From JAAYBF01 sp963716445 (lineage in GTDB: Bacteria > Actinomycetota > Thermoleophilia > Solirubrobacterales > Thermoleophilaceae), in the NCBI GenBank assembly GCA_963716445.1, contig OY970313.1:868001-932000 (forward strand): a DNA stretch of 64,000 bases, written 5' to 3'. This document shows positions 16,763 to 25,465 of this stretch, one piece after another. The notes under the pieces are model-generated. The model saw only the letters and a list, made by a program, of their open reading frames with translations. It was not told where the DNA came from and searched no databases. The position numbers and the translations under genes are program-made. Each line of letters begins with the position of its first letter. Positions within the stretch are counted from its first letter, which is position 1.

Positions 16763-17620
16763 ATGCGGGCCTTGCCCCGGCTTCCCCTCCAGCTCGCGCT
16801 CGTCGCCTGCCTCGCCGCCCCCGCGTCGCTGCTCGCGCCGCCCGCCGCCGGCGCGGCCGAGAAGCCGCCGAACCCCTGCCTCGACGCCGATCGCCGCGCG
16901 GAGCTGCGCTGTCCCGACCTCCAGATGAGCAAGCCGTACGGGCTCGTGCTGGACCCCTTCGCCTGGCCCGGGCACGTCGTCCTGCGGGCCGGCAACTCGA
17001 TCAACAGCGTCGGCCGAGGACCGGCCGAGCTGTTCGGAGTGCGGGTGAGCCGCTTCCACATGCGCGCGCGCCAGCGGATCTACAAGCGCGCGGGCGGCCG
17101 GATCGGGATCGCCACCGGAGCGCAGCTCTACTTCAAGCTCGTGCCGGGCCAGGCCCGCTACTGGAAGTTCCTCTACGCGGCCCGCTTCGCGCTCTGGCGC
17201 CTCGACGGCGACGGCGAGCGGGTAAGGCTCGTACGGCGCGGTCCTAAGGTCAGCTACTGCCTGCGCGATCTCGTGCGCACGCGCTCGCGGCTGCCGCGCT
17301 CGCCGCGGCGTCGGGTCTATCCCGCCTGCAACACGTCGGCCGGCACGAGGAAGGTCACGCTCGGGACCTCCGTCGGCTGGTCGGACGTCTACCCGCCCGG
17401 CTACCACGAGCAGTGGATCGACGTGACCGGCCTGCGCGGCTGCTTCGACTACGTCCACACGGCCGATCCCCGCAACGGCATCTACGAGTCGAACGAGCGC
17501 AACAACTCGGCGACGGTGACGGTGCGGCTGCCTTTCAGTCCTGGTCCGCAGCGCTGTCCCGGGCGCAAGGCTCGGGACCCGTCGCCGTCGGAGCCCTCGG
17601 CGCCGGGCGGCTATTACTAG
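16763..17620 (+). CDS. secreted lysyl-oxidase-fold protein lacking the copper histidines
   Basis: Secreted protein of 285 residues with a signal peptide (LPLQLALVACLAAPASLLAPPAAGAA). The C-terminal half (YCLRD ... YPACNT, LGTSVGWSDVYPPGYHEQWIDVTGL, GIYESNERNNSATVTVRLP) closely follows the bacterial lysyl oxidase family. In that family the copper site is a His-x-His cluster; here the equivalent stretch reads KFLYAARFALWRL with no histidine. It is therefore probably not an active amine oxidase. The C-terminal tail is rich in Pro and Ser. It starts 20 bases after the protease gene and may be cotranscribed with it. Confidence 0.72.
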   Translation: MRALPRLPLQLALVACLAAPASLLAPPAAGAAEKPPNPCLDADRRAELRCPDLQMSKPYGLVLDPFAWPGHVVLRAGNSINSVGRGPAELFGVRVSRFHMRARQRIYKRAGGRIGIATGAQLYFKLVPGQARYWKFLYAARFALWRLDGDGERVRLVRRGPKVSYCLRDLVRTRSRLPRSPRRRVYPACNTSAGTRKVTLGTSVGWSDVYPPGYHEQWIDVTGLRGCFDYVHTADPRNGIYESNERNNSATVTVRLPFSPGPQRCPGRKARDPSPSEPSAPGGYY

Positions 17621-17755
17621 GGCGGTCGGTGGTCTACCGGCGGGGGTTTGAGGGGCGCTGTATGAGTTGGGCTAGCTGCGGTGCCGGGCCCTTGGCTGGG
17701 TAGGGAGGATTGCGAGGTGGCTGGTGGCCGGCAGTGGGCGCCGCTCGGTGGCCTT

Positions 17756-17880
17756 GGTGCTCGCGTGGGAGTGGGCGTGGCTCGGTGGTCTGTGGTGCTC
17801 GCGTGGAGTGGGTGTGGCTCAATGGTCTGTGGTGCTCGCGTCGGAGTGGGCGTGGCTCGGTGGTCCTTGGTGCCCGCTTG
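17756..17880 (+). repeat. 38-bp minisatellite, about 3.3 copies
   Basis: Units start with GGTGCTCGCGT at 17756, 17794, 17831 and, as a partial, 17869 (period 38, 37, 38). They differ at a few positions. The array is inside element copy 2. Confidence 0.9.
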
Positions 17881-17927
17881 GGCCACGTGGAGCCCTTGAA
17901 CCTTCCCTTTTTCAACTCTCCGATGAA

Positions 17928-17973
17928 CGAGTGGAACATTGACTGGGGCAGAGCCCGGTCAATGTTCCACTCG
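17928..17973. repeat. dispersed palindrome, copy C (most symmetric)
   Basis: Left arm CGAGTGGAACATTGAC and right arm GTCAATGTTCCACTCG are exact complements over 16 bases (18 with flanking AA/TT). The GGG/CCC continuation brings the stem close to a 14-base core. This copy is the best guide to the ancestral palindrome. Confidence 0.95.
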
Positions 17974-18169
17974 TTTCCGGAGTGGGGGTTCTGGGCCTCA
18001 AAACGGCTGTCTGGCCCGGAAAACGGCTGGATACCACTGAGAACCATGGCGATTTGGGGACCAAGGGCCCCGACCGAGCCCAGCCACCGCCTCACCGCCC
18101 TACCCAGCCAAGGGCCCGGCTCCGCAGCTAGCCCAACTCACACAGCGCCCCTCCAACCCCCGCGCGCCG

Positions 18170-18260
18170 CAAGGACGCCCCACAGGAACGCCACCCCGCC
18201 CAGTCGCCCGGGCTCAAGGACGCCCCACAGGAAACACCACCCCGCCTCGTTGCCCGGACG
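18170..18260 (+). repeat. 45-bp tandem repeat, two copies plus remnant
   Basis: CAAGGACGCCCCACAGGAA starts at 18170 and 18215. A shortened third copy (ACGCAAACACCACCC) follows. It lies between element copy 2 and topB; no coding potential is evident up to 18371. Confidence 0.8.
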
Positions 18261-18371
18261 CAAACACCACCCACCGAGCTGCCGGCGCGGGAAAGGCCAC
18301 GGCCGACCTGCCGGCCTGAAGGGCGAACTACGCGTCCAGCGACTCCACCTGCGTATCGTGGTGGCTTCGTC

Positions 18372-20654
18372 ATGGGCAAGACACTCGTCGTAGCCGAGAA
18401 GCCATCCGTCGCGCGGGACCTCGCGGCGGTGCTTCCGGGCGCGTTCAAGCAGGGCAAGGACAAGGCGTTCCTGGAGAGCGACGAGGGCTACGTGATCACC
18501 TGGGCGGTCGGCCATCTCGTCGGGCTCGCCGAGCCCGACGCCTACGACCCGAAGCTGAAGAAGTGGCGCTTCGCCGACCTGCCGATAGTGCCTGACGAGT
18601 TCAAGCTGGTCCCGAACGACGACCGCGCGGCCAAGCAGCTGAAGGTGATCCACCGACTGATGGCCCGCGAGGACGTCGACCGCGTCGTCAACGCCTGCGA
18701 TGCCGGGCGCGAGGGTGAGCTGATCTTCGCCTACGTCTACGACACCGCCAAGGTCCAGCCGCCGGTCGAGCGCCTGTGGCTGTCGTCGATGACGCGCAAG
18801 GCGATCGAGGAGGCGTTCGGGCAGCTGCGCCCCGGCGAGGAGATGCAGTCGCTCGAGGACGCCGCGCGCTCGCGCTCCGAGGCCGACTGGGTCGTCGGCA
18901 TGAACGCCACCCGCGCCGCGTCGATCCGCCTGCGCGCGGCCTTCGACGGCGCCGTGTCGCTCGGTCGCGTCCAGACGCCCACGCTGGCGCTCGTCGCCCG
19001 CCGCGAGGAGGAGATCCGCGCGTTCAAGCCGGAGCCCTACTGGCTCGTCGAGGCGAAGTTCGCCGCGTCCGGGGAGCGGGCGTACAACGGTCGTTACCTC
19101 GGCGGCAAGCGGATCGCCGAGGACGAGGCGGCGAAGATCGTCGAGGCCTGCAAGGCCCGCGCGGGCGAGATCACCAAGCTCGAGAAGAAGGAGGAGAGGG
19201 AGCGCGCCCAGCTGCTCTACGACCTCACCTCGCTGCAGCGCCACGCCAACACGCTGCACGGCTTCTCCGCCCGCCGCACGCTCTCCGCGGCCCAGAAGCT
19301 CTACGAGGAGCACAAGGCGCTCACCTATCCGCGGACCAACTCGCGCTACCTGACCGGCGACATGGTCGACGAGATCAAGCCGATCGCCGAGCTCGTCGGC
19401 CACAACCCGCAGTACGGCAAGGCCTCCGAGTACGTCCAGTCGCTGAAGGATCTGCCGCTCGGCCGCGTCGTCAACGACGCCAAGGTCCAGGACCACCACG
19501 CGATCATCCCGACGAAGTCCGAGCACGACCTGTCGAAGATGGGTGCCGACGAGCTGAAGGTCTACGACCTCGTCACCAAGCGCTTCCTCGCCGTCTTCCA
19601 CCCCGACGCCGTCTTCGAGCGCACGCGGGTCGAGACGACCGTCGAGGAGCACGTCTTCCGCACCAGCGGCCGCGTGCTCGTCGAGGCCGGCTGGCGCTCG
19701 GTCTACGGCCAGGAGGTCCAGGGCGAGGACAAGCCCGAGGACGACTCCGGCGGCATCCAGCTGCTGCCGAAGCTCGACCAGGGCGAGAGCGTCGACACGC
19801 GTGAGGTCGAGTCGCTGCGCAAGGAGACCCAGCCGCCGCGGCGCTTCACCGAGGCGTCGCTGCTCGCCGCGATGGAGACGGCCGGCAAGGAGATCGAGGA
19901 CGCCGACCTGCGCGAGGCGATGAAGGACTCCGGCATCGGCACCCCCGCGACGCGCGCCTCGATCATCGAGCGGCTGCTCTCGGTCGGCTACATCGAGCGC
20001 GACGGCCGCGCCCTGCACGCGACCGAGAAGGGCATCCAGGTGATCCGCCTGCTCGGCGAGCACGCGCTCACCTCGCCCGAGATGACCGGCGACTGGGAGC
20101 ACCGGCTCGGCCTGATCGAGCAGGGCGAGGACTCGCGGCCGGCGTTCATGGCCGACATCGCCAAGTTCATCGCCGAGACGGTCGAGGAGCTCGACAAGCT
20201 CAAGGGCGTGAAGATCGAGCGGGCCAACCTCGGCCCGTGCCCGGTCTGCGGCAAGGACGTGGTGGAGAACCGCAAGGGCTACTCGTGCTGGTCGAAGGAG
20301 GATCCCGGCTGCGGCTTCGTGATCTGGAAGCAGAAGGCGCGCAAGAACCTGCCGGTGTCGGTCGCCAAGGAGCTGATGGAGAGCCTGAAGGACTCGCGCG
20401 AGCGTGGCGACGAGCCGCCGATCGGCCGCACCGCCAAGCAGGTGACCGGCTTCAAGGGCCGCTCCGGGCGCAGCTTCCGCGCCAAGCTGAAGATCGAGCC
20501 GCGCGAGGACGCGCCCGGCAAGTGGAAGGTCGACTTCGACGAGGAGTGGGCGACCGGCGAGCCGCCGAAGCAGAAGGACGACGAGGCCGCCGAGGAGGTC
20601 GCGGCCTCAGGCGAGTCGACCCCCGAGGCCCTCGAGGAGGCCAAGGCCGTCTAG
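18372..20654 (+). CDS. topB: DNA topoisomerase III (TopB type, IA family)
   Basis: Type IA topoisomerase of 760 residues that passes single strands through a nick. It begins MGKTLVVAEKPSVARDLA, the TOPRIM start typical of TopB, with acidic residues in VVNACDAGREGELIF. The catalytic tyrosine is Tyr319 in ALTYPRTNSRYLTG. The C terminus adds one zinc finger (PCPVCGKDVVENRKGYSC ... GCGFVIW) and a TopB-type tail. TopB is often carried on mobile DNA in Gram-positive bacteria, and the gene sits directly beside repeat element 2; chromosomal residency here is uncertain. Its last 48 bases overlap the converging phosphoesterase gene. Confidence 0.93.
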   Translation: MGKTLVVAEKPSVARDLAAVLPGAFKQGKDKAFLESDEGYVITWAVGHLVGLAEPDAYDPKLKKWRFADLPIVPDEFKLVPNDDRAAKQLKVIHRLMAREDVDRVVNACDAGREGELIFAYVYDTAKVQPPVERLWLSSMTRKAIEEAFGQLRPGEEMQSLEDAARSRSEADWVVGMNATRAASIRLRAAFDGAVSLGRVQTPTLALVARREEEIRAFKPEPYWLVEAKFAASGERAYNGRYLGGKRIAEDEAAKIVEACKARAGEITKLEKKEERERAQLLYDLTSLQRHANTLHGFSARRTLSAAQKLYEEHKALTYPRTNSRYLTGDMVDEIKPIAELVGHNPQYGKASEYVQSLKDLPLGRVVNDAKVQDHHAIIPTKSEHDLSKMGADELKVYDLVTKRFLAVFHPDAVFERTRVETTVEEHVFRTSGRVLVEAGWRSVYGQEVQGEDKPEDDSGGIQLLPKLDQGESVDTREVESLRKETQPPRRFTEASLLAAMETAGKEIEDADLREAMKDSGIGTPATRASIIERLLSVGYIERDGRALHATEKGIQVIRLLGEHALTSPEMTGDWEHRLGLIEQGEDSRPAFMADIAKFIAETVEELDKLKGVKIERANLGPCPVCGKDVVENRKGYSCWSKEDPGCGFVIWKQKARKNLPVSVAKELMESLKDSRERGDEPPIGRTAKQVTGFKGRSGRSFRAKLKIEPREDAPGKWKVDFDEEWATGEPPKQKDDEAAEEVAASGESTPEALEEAKAV

Positions 20655-21722
20655 GACCCCCGTGAGCTCGGGCGGCCCCTGCTCGCCGAGCAGCGCTACG
20701 CGGCCCGGCCAGTAGGGATTCGACGGGCCGTCGTCGCCGACGAAGACCTCCTCGCGGATCCAGCTGCCGGTGTTGGTCAGCCGGCCGCCGCCGGGAAGCC
20801 GCCAGTCCTCGGACTCGCCGGGGAGTGGCCCGGCGCGGTGGGTGTGGCCGAAGACGACGTGATCGGCTCGGACGCCGAGCTGGGCGACGACGTCGGCCAT
20901 CGCGAGCAGCCCGGCGCGACGCAGCTCCTCGCCCGAGATGTCGGGCTTGAACGGGCCGAGGCCGGCGGCGTTGATCGCCGCGACCGCGACGGGGATCGCC
21001 GCGCGACCCACGACGGCGCGCTTGAGCCGGCCCCTGCGGTCGCCGCCGTCTTCGCTGGCAACCGTCCAGACGCGGCGCGACAGGTTTCCCTGACCCGTCG
21101 CCGGGCGCGCGCGGGCGTTCTGAGCCACCGCGTGGGCGAGCGCGTAGATCGGCGAGAGGATCTCCTCGTACTCGGCCACGGTCGCGGGCCCGTCGGCGTC
21201 GACGCGGGTCGCGAAGCGCCTCATCCCGGCGGCGATCAGGCACTCGACCCGCGGCACGGTGAGGTGGACGTCGAGGTAGTGGCCGTGCGTGGCGTAGACG
21301 TCGTCGCGCAGCCAGACGCCGGGGTAGTGGAACGCGAGCTCGCTGCGCGGCATCAGCTCCGCCAGTCGCCCGGCCAGCTCACCGGGCTCGGGCGGGTACG
21401 CGCCTGCCGGCGCGAGCGAGTCGCCCCCGCCGAGCCGCGCGCGCTCCAGCGCCGGCGCGACGAGCTGGTAATCGTGGTTGCCGGGGACGACCACGACGGG
21501 CTTGCCCGCGGTCGCCCCGCCGAGCCGGCGCAGGACCGGGGCGACGTCTTCCAGCACCGCCGCCACGGGTCGCTCGCGCAGCTCGAGCAGGTCGCCGAGC
21601 AGGACGAGCCGGTCGGCCTCCGCCGCCAGCTCGAGCAGGCGCGCCAGCGGCTCCGGCCGGCGCGCCAGGTCGACCCCGGACGCGGTGCCCAGGTGAAGGT
21701 CGGACACGATCGCCGTCGCCAC
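20607..21722 (-). CDS. calcineurin-like metallophosphoesterase
   Basis: Protein of 371 residues with the full metallophosphoesterase motif series: DLHLG near the N terminus, GDLLEL, PGNHDY, THGHYLD and FGHTHRAG. These bind two metal ions. It resembles UDP-2,3-diacylglucosamine pyrophosphatase-like or general phosphoesterases, but the substrate cannot be fixed. GTG 21722 (VATAIVSDLHLG) is preferred over ATG 21743 because a CAAGAT box lies six bases before it. The 3' end overlaps topB by 48 bases on the opposite strand. Confidence 0.85.
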   Translation of the reverse strand: MATAIVSDLHLGTASGVDLARRPEPLARLLELAAEADRLVLLGDLLELRERPVAAVLEDVAPVLRRLGGATAGKPVVVVPGNHDYQLVAPALERARLGGGDSLAPAGAYPPEPGELAGRLAELMPRSELAFHYPGVWLRDDVYATHGHYLDVHLTVPRVECLIAAGMRRFATRVDADGPATVAEYEEILSPIYALAHAVAQNARARPATGQGNLSRRVWTVASEDGGDRRGRLKRAVVGRAAIPVAVAAINAAGLGPFKPDISGEELRRAGLLAMADVVAQLGVRADHVVFGHTHRAGPLPGESEDWRLPGGGRLTNTGSWIREEVFVGDDGPSNPYWPGRVALLGEQGPPELTGVLDGLGLLEGLGGRLA

Positions 21723-21766
21723 CCGTGCATCTTGGCAGGGCACGGCAAGCCATATCCTGGGCAGCG

Positions 21767-22408
21767 GTGCCGCTCTTCTGCCGCCACAACCGCTTCACCG
21801 CCGACTGCGCGATCTGCTCGAAGGGGACGGTGCTCGAGGCGGGTGGGCGGACGGCGCGGCGCAAGCCGTCGAAGGCAGCGGCCGCACGGCCCGCGGCCGG
21901 CAAGGCGGCGCGGTCGTTCAGCGGGGCGCATGTGGCGGGACCGGCGCGGCGGCGCGAGGACGGCTCGCTCGGCGTCATTCGGCTGGAGCGCGTGCCTGGC
22001 GGCGTGCGGCTGGGGGAGTGGGCTGGGTCCGCGCTCGAGCAGCACGCCCCGGTGCTGGCGCCCGAGGACCTCGCCGACCTCGTCGCGCGCGCGGGCGACG
22101 CGCTCCAGGCGCGCGATGCGAGTCGGCTGGCCGAGGCGCTCGCGACGCCGCGAGATCCCGCGGCGACGGGCGACGCCGGGGTCAGCCGCGGTCGCAGCGG
22201 CGACTTCAAGGAGGAGCTGCGCGTCGAGGCCCTGGAGGACGGGCGGCTGCGGATCGCGCGCTGGGTGCTGCGGCCGGCGATCGGGTGGGAGCTGCAGGAC
22301 GCCCCGCCGATGCTGCCCGCCGCTCGCTATGCGGAGGCGCTCGCAGACGCCGCGCGGCGCGGCCTGATCTCCGCGTCCGTCTCCGCGGACTCGCGATCGC
22401 CCATTTGA
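21767..22408 (+). CDS. hypothetical protein with N-terminal zinc knuckle
   Basis: Protein of 213 residues beginning VPLFCRHNRFTADCAICSKGTV, where C-x-H-x8-C-x2-C could bind zinc. A basic, Ala/Pro-rich linker (residues 30-60) follows, and then a mixed alpha/beta C-terminal region (LGVIRLERVPGGVRLGEWAG ... RIARWVLRPAIGWELQDAPPMLP). I do not recognise a named family. TATCCT at 21753 lies eight bases before the GTG, which sets the start. It may be cotranscribed with addB, 42 bases downstream. Confidence 0.65.
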   Translation: MPLFCRHNRFTADCAICSKGTVLEAGGRTARRKPSKAAAARPAAGKAARSFSGAHVAGPARRREDGSLGVIRLERVPGGVRLGEWAGSALEQHAPVLAPEDLADLVARAGDALQARDASRLAEALATPRDPAATGDAGVSRGRSGDFKEELRVEALEDGRLRIARWVLRPAIGWELQDAPPMLPAARYAEALADAARRGLISASVSADSRSPI

Positions 22409-22450
22409 GCGCGCTCGTCGTCCTCGCCCAGCCGTATACCTGACGGCCGC

Positions 22451-25400
22451 ATGCCGTTGAAGCTCGTCACCGGTCCTGCCAACGCCGCCAAGGCGGGCGA
22501 GGTGCTGGGCGGGTTGCGCGCGCGGGTCGACGACGAGCCGTTGCTGGTCGTCCCGGCGTTCGAGGACGTCGAGCACAACCAGCGCGAGCTGGCGGAGCGT
22601 GGCGCCGTCTTCGGGGTCCACGTGGTGCGCTTCAAGCGGCTGTTCGCTCTGATCGCCGCGCGCGCGGGCGCGGCGGGGCGGATCGCCTCGCGGCTGCAGC
22701 GGGAGCTGATCGTCGCCGACGCGGTGCGCTCGGCGGGGCTCGATGCCCTGGCCGAGTCGGCGCAGCAACCCGGGTTCGCGCGTGCGGCCACGCGCTTCGT
22801 CGCCGAGGTCGAGCGCTCGCTCGCCGAGCGCTCGGCTGCCGCGCCGGCGATGGTCGAGCCGGCGCGGCTGACCCGGGCGCTGCGGGCCTGGGCCGGCGAC
22901 GGGCCGCGCCGGCGCTACGTCGACGAGATCGCCGAGATCTACCGCCGCTACCGCGAGCGGCTCGACGGCGCCGGCCTGGTCGACGACGAGCTGTTCGCCT
23001 GGCGGGCCGTGAGCGCGCTGCGCGAGCGCCCCGGGAGCTGGGGCGCGACGCCGGTGTTCGTCTACGGCTTCGACGACTTCACTCCGCTCGAGCTGGCGGC
23101 GCTGGCGGCGCTCGCCGACGGGGCCGGCGTTGACGTCACGGTGTCGCTGCCTCACGAGCCGGGGCGCGTCGCGTTCCGGGCGACCGCGAGCACCTATGCG
23201 GAGCTCCGTGGGCTGGCCGGCGAGGAGGTGGAGCTGCCCGCCCTGTCCGAGCACTACTCGCCGGAGTCGCGGACGGCCCTGCACGCCCTGGAGCGCGACT
23301 TGTTCGAGGCCGACTCCCACCGGGCCGATTCGGGCCGCGATACGGCCGCAGTCGGCCCGCAGTCGCCCGGCGGCGCCCCGGCGACGACCGACGCGATCCA
23401 CATGCACCTCGCCGGCGGCCGGCGGGCCGAGGTCGAGCTGTGCGCCGCCGAGGTGCTCGGACTGCTGCGCGCCGGCACGGAGCCGGGCGACGTGGCGGTC
23501 GTGCTGCGCGATCCGCGCCCCTACGCCTCGACGATCGAGCAGGTCTTCGGCGCCTACGGCATCCCGTACTCGATCGACCGCCGGCTGCCGCTGCCCCACA
23601 CCGGCGTCGGCCGCGGGCTGCTCGCGCTGCTGCGCTGCGCCGCGGGCAGCGGCAGCGCCGACGACCTGCTCGCCTACCTGCGCACGCCGGGCCGGCTGCG
23701 CGAGCCAATCTACGCCGACCGGCTCGAGGTGGCGGTTCGCCGCGACGGCGGCTCGACGGCCGCCAGGGCGCGCGAGCTGTGGGAGGGGACCGGCGCGGAC
23801 GGGATCGGGCCGTTCCCGCTCGACGAGATCGACCGCCTCGCCGCCGTGCAGGACGACCCCGAGGCGCTGCTCGACGAGCTCGGCAGGCACGCCGGTCGGC
23901 TGTTCTCCGGTCCGTACCGGCGCGCCGCCCACGTGCTCGAGGGCGCCGAGGTCGACGACGCGCGCGCCTTCCAGGCGGTCGGCGGCGCGCTGCGCGACAT
24001 GCGCGCGCTGATCCGCGCCGGCGCCGCCATCGACCTCGACCGGATCCAGGAGACGCTCGCCGCGCTCGAGCTCCGCGTCGGCGAGGAGCCGCAGCCCGGC
24101 CGTGTGAAGGTCGCCTCGCCGCTCGCCGTCCGCGCGCGGCGCTTCGAGGCGGTGTTCGTCTGCGGGCTGCAGGAGGGCGAGTTCCCGGCCGGCGCCTCCT
24201 CGGACCCGTTCCTCTCCGACGCCGACCGGCGTGAGATCGCCCGGGCCAGCGGCCTCGCACTGCCGCTGCGCGAGGACCAGCTCGAGCGCGAGCGCTACCT
24301 CTTCTACGTCTGCGCGTCGCGCGCCGAGCGCCTGCTGGTGCTGAGCGCGCGGGTCAGCGGCGAGGAGGGCGAGGCCGAGCAGCCGTCGTTCTTCCTCGAC
24401 GACGTCGAGCGGATCTTCCCGGGCCTCCGCGCCGGGGCGCGGCGACGCTCGCTCGCGGACGTCACCTGGTCGCCCGAGGACGCTCCGACCGCCGCCGAGT
24501 GGGAGCGCGCCGTCGCCGAGCGGCGCCACGCCGCGCCGCCCGAGCCGGTCGGCCCGATCGCGCTCGAGGCCGCGCTGGCGGCGCTGCGCGATCGCGGCGC
24601 GGTCTCGGCCGGCGCGGTCGAGCGGTTCGCCGGCTGCCCGGTCAACTGGCTCGTCGAGGACGTGCTGCGCCCGGTCGCGCTCGAGCCGGACCCCGAGCGG
24701 CTGGTCCAGGGCGCGTTCGCGCACAGCGTGCTCGAGCTGACCTACTCGAGGCTGCGCGAGCGGACCGGCGACCGCCGCGTCACCGAGGGCAACCTCGGCC
24801 GAGCCGAGGCGATCATGCTCGAGGCGCTCGCCGAGGAGGCCGAGCGGCGCGGCACGGTGATGCGCGGGCCGCGGATGCGGGCGGCGATGCGGCGGCTGGA
24901 GTTCCAGCTGCTGCGCCATCTCGCCTACGAGGCGCGCAGCGCGTCGGAGTTCGAGCCCGAGCACCTCGAGCTGGCGTTCGGACTGCCGGACGCCGAGCAC
25001 CCCGAGGTCGAGCTGGAGGGCGGCCTGCGCGTGCGCGGCAAGATCGACCGCGTCGACCGCTGGGGCGACAAGGCGGCGGTGCGCGACTACAAGAGCGGCC
25101 GCGTGACCGACTACAGCGCCGAGAAGTGGCCGGCCAAGGGCCGGCTGCAGGCCGCCCTCTACATGCTCGTCGCCGAGCGGCTGCTGGGCGTCGAGGCGGT
25201 CGCCGGCCTCTACACGCCGCTGTCCGGCGACGACCGCCGGCCGCGCGGGGCGGTCGACGCCGAGCTCGCCGAGCGGCTCGGCGGCGACTTCGTCGGCGGC
25301 GACGTGCTCTCGCACGAGGACTTCGCCGAGCTGCGCGAGTGGGCGCGCGCGGCGATCGCCACGGCGGCCGCCGAGATGGGGGAGGGCAGGCTCTGCTCCA

Positions 25401-25465
25401 AGCCCGACTCCTGCGCCTATCGCGGCGGCTGCTCGCACCCGTCGATCTGCCGGATCGAGCGATGA
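22451..25465 (+). CDS. addB: AddB-like helicase-nuclease subunit
   Basis: Protein of 1004 residues in the UvrD/AddB group with a C-terminal RecB-type nuclease. The N-terminal Walker A is degraded (TGPANAAKAGE instead of GxxGxGKT), as expected if this subunit is not the motor. The nuclease core is visible as KIDRVDRWGDKAAVRDYKSG. A Fe-S cluster staple is suggested by FAGCPVNW plus the C-terminal cysteines in DSCAYRGGCSHPSICRIE. With the next gene it should form a heterodimer that resects double-strand breaks for RecA. A TATACC box lies 10 bases before ATG. The stop overlaps addA as ATGA. AdnAB is the alternative name in actinobacteria. Confidence 0.87.
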   Translation: MPLKLVTGPANAAKAGEVLGGLRARVDDEPLLVVPAFEDVEHNQRELAERGAVFGVHVVRFKRLFALIAARAGAAGRIASRLQRELIVADAVRSAGLDALAESAQQPGFARAATRFVAEVERSLAERSAAAPAMVEPARLTRALRAWAGDGPRRRYVDEIAEIYRRYRERLDGAGLVDDELFAWRAVSALRERPGSWGATPVFVYGFDDFTPLELAALAALADGAGVDVTVSLPHEPGRVAFRATASTYAELRGLAGEEVELPALSEHYSPESRTALHALERDLFEADSHRADSGRDTAAVGPQSPGGAPATTDAIHMHLAGGRRAEVELCAAEVLGLLRAGTEPGDVAVVLRDPRPYASTIEQVFGAYGIPYSIDRRLPLPHTGVGRGLLALLRCAAGSGSADDLLAYLRTPGRLREPIYADRLEVAVRRDGGSTAARARELWEGTGADGIGPFPLDEIDRLAAVQDDPEALLDELGRHAGRLFSGPYRRAAHVLEGAEVDDARAFQAVGGALRDMRALIRAGAAIDLDRIQETLAALELRVGEEPQPGRVKVASPLAVRARRFEAVFVCGLQEGEFPAGASSDPFLSDADRREIARASGLALPLREDQLERERYLFYVCASRAERLLVLSARVSGEEGEAEQPSFFLDDVERIFPGLRAGARRRSLADVTWSPEDAPTAAEWERAVAERRHAAPPEPVGPIALEAALAALRDRGAVSAGAVERFAGCPVNWLVEDVLRPVALEPDPERLVQGAFAHSVLELTYSRLRERTGDRRVTEGNLGRAEAIMLEALAEEAERRGTVMRGPRMRAAMRRLEFQLLRHLAYEARSASEFEPEHLELAFGLPDAEHPEVELEGGLRVRGKIDRVDRWGDKAAVRDYKSGRVTDYSAEKWPAKGRLQAALYMLVAERLLGVEAVAGLYTPLSGDDRRPRGAVDAELAERLGGDFVGGDVLSHEDFAELREWARAAIATAAAEMGEGRLCSKPDSCAYRGGCSHPSICRIER

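Larger units (their letters stand above)
17640..18163. mobile_element. non-coding element with 66-bp inverted-repeat ends, copy 2
   Basis: This lies in a 751-base gene-free gap. Bases 17640-17705 (GCGGGGGTTTGAGGGGCGCT ... GGCTGGGTAGGG) match the reverse complement of 18098-18163 at 63 of 66 positions. The 392-base interior has a minisatellite (17756-17880) and a nearly perfect 46-bp palindrome (17928-17973). The same ends and palindrome occur in copy 1 at 4093-4604. No transposase gene and no clear target-site duplication are visible. A non-autonomous transposable element (MITE-like) is the best reading; a long fold-back RNA is the alternative. Confidence 0.8.
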
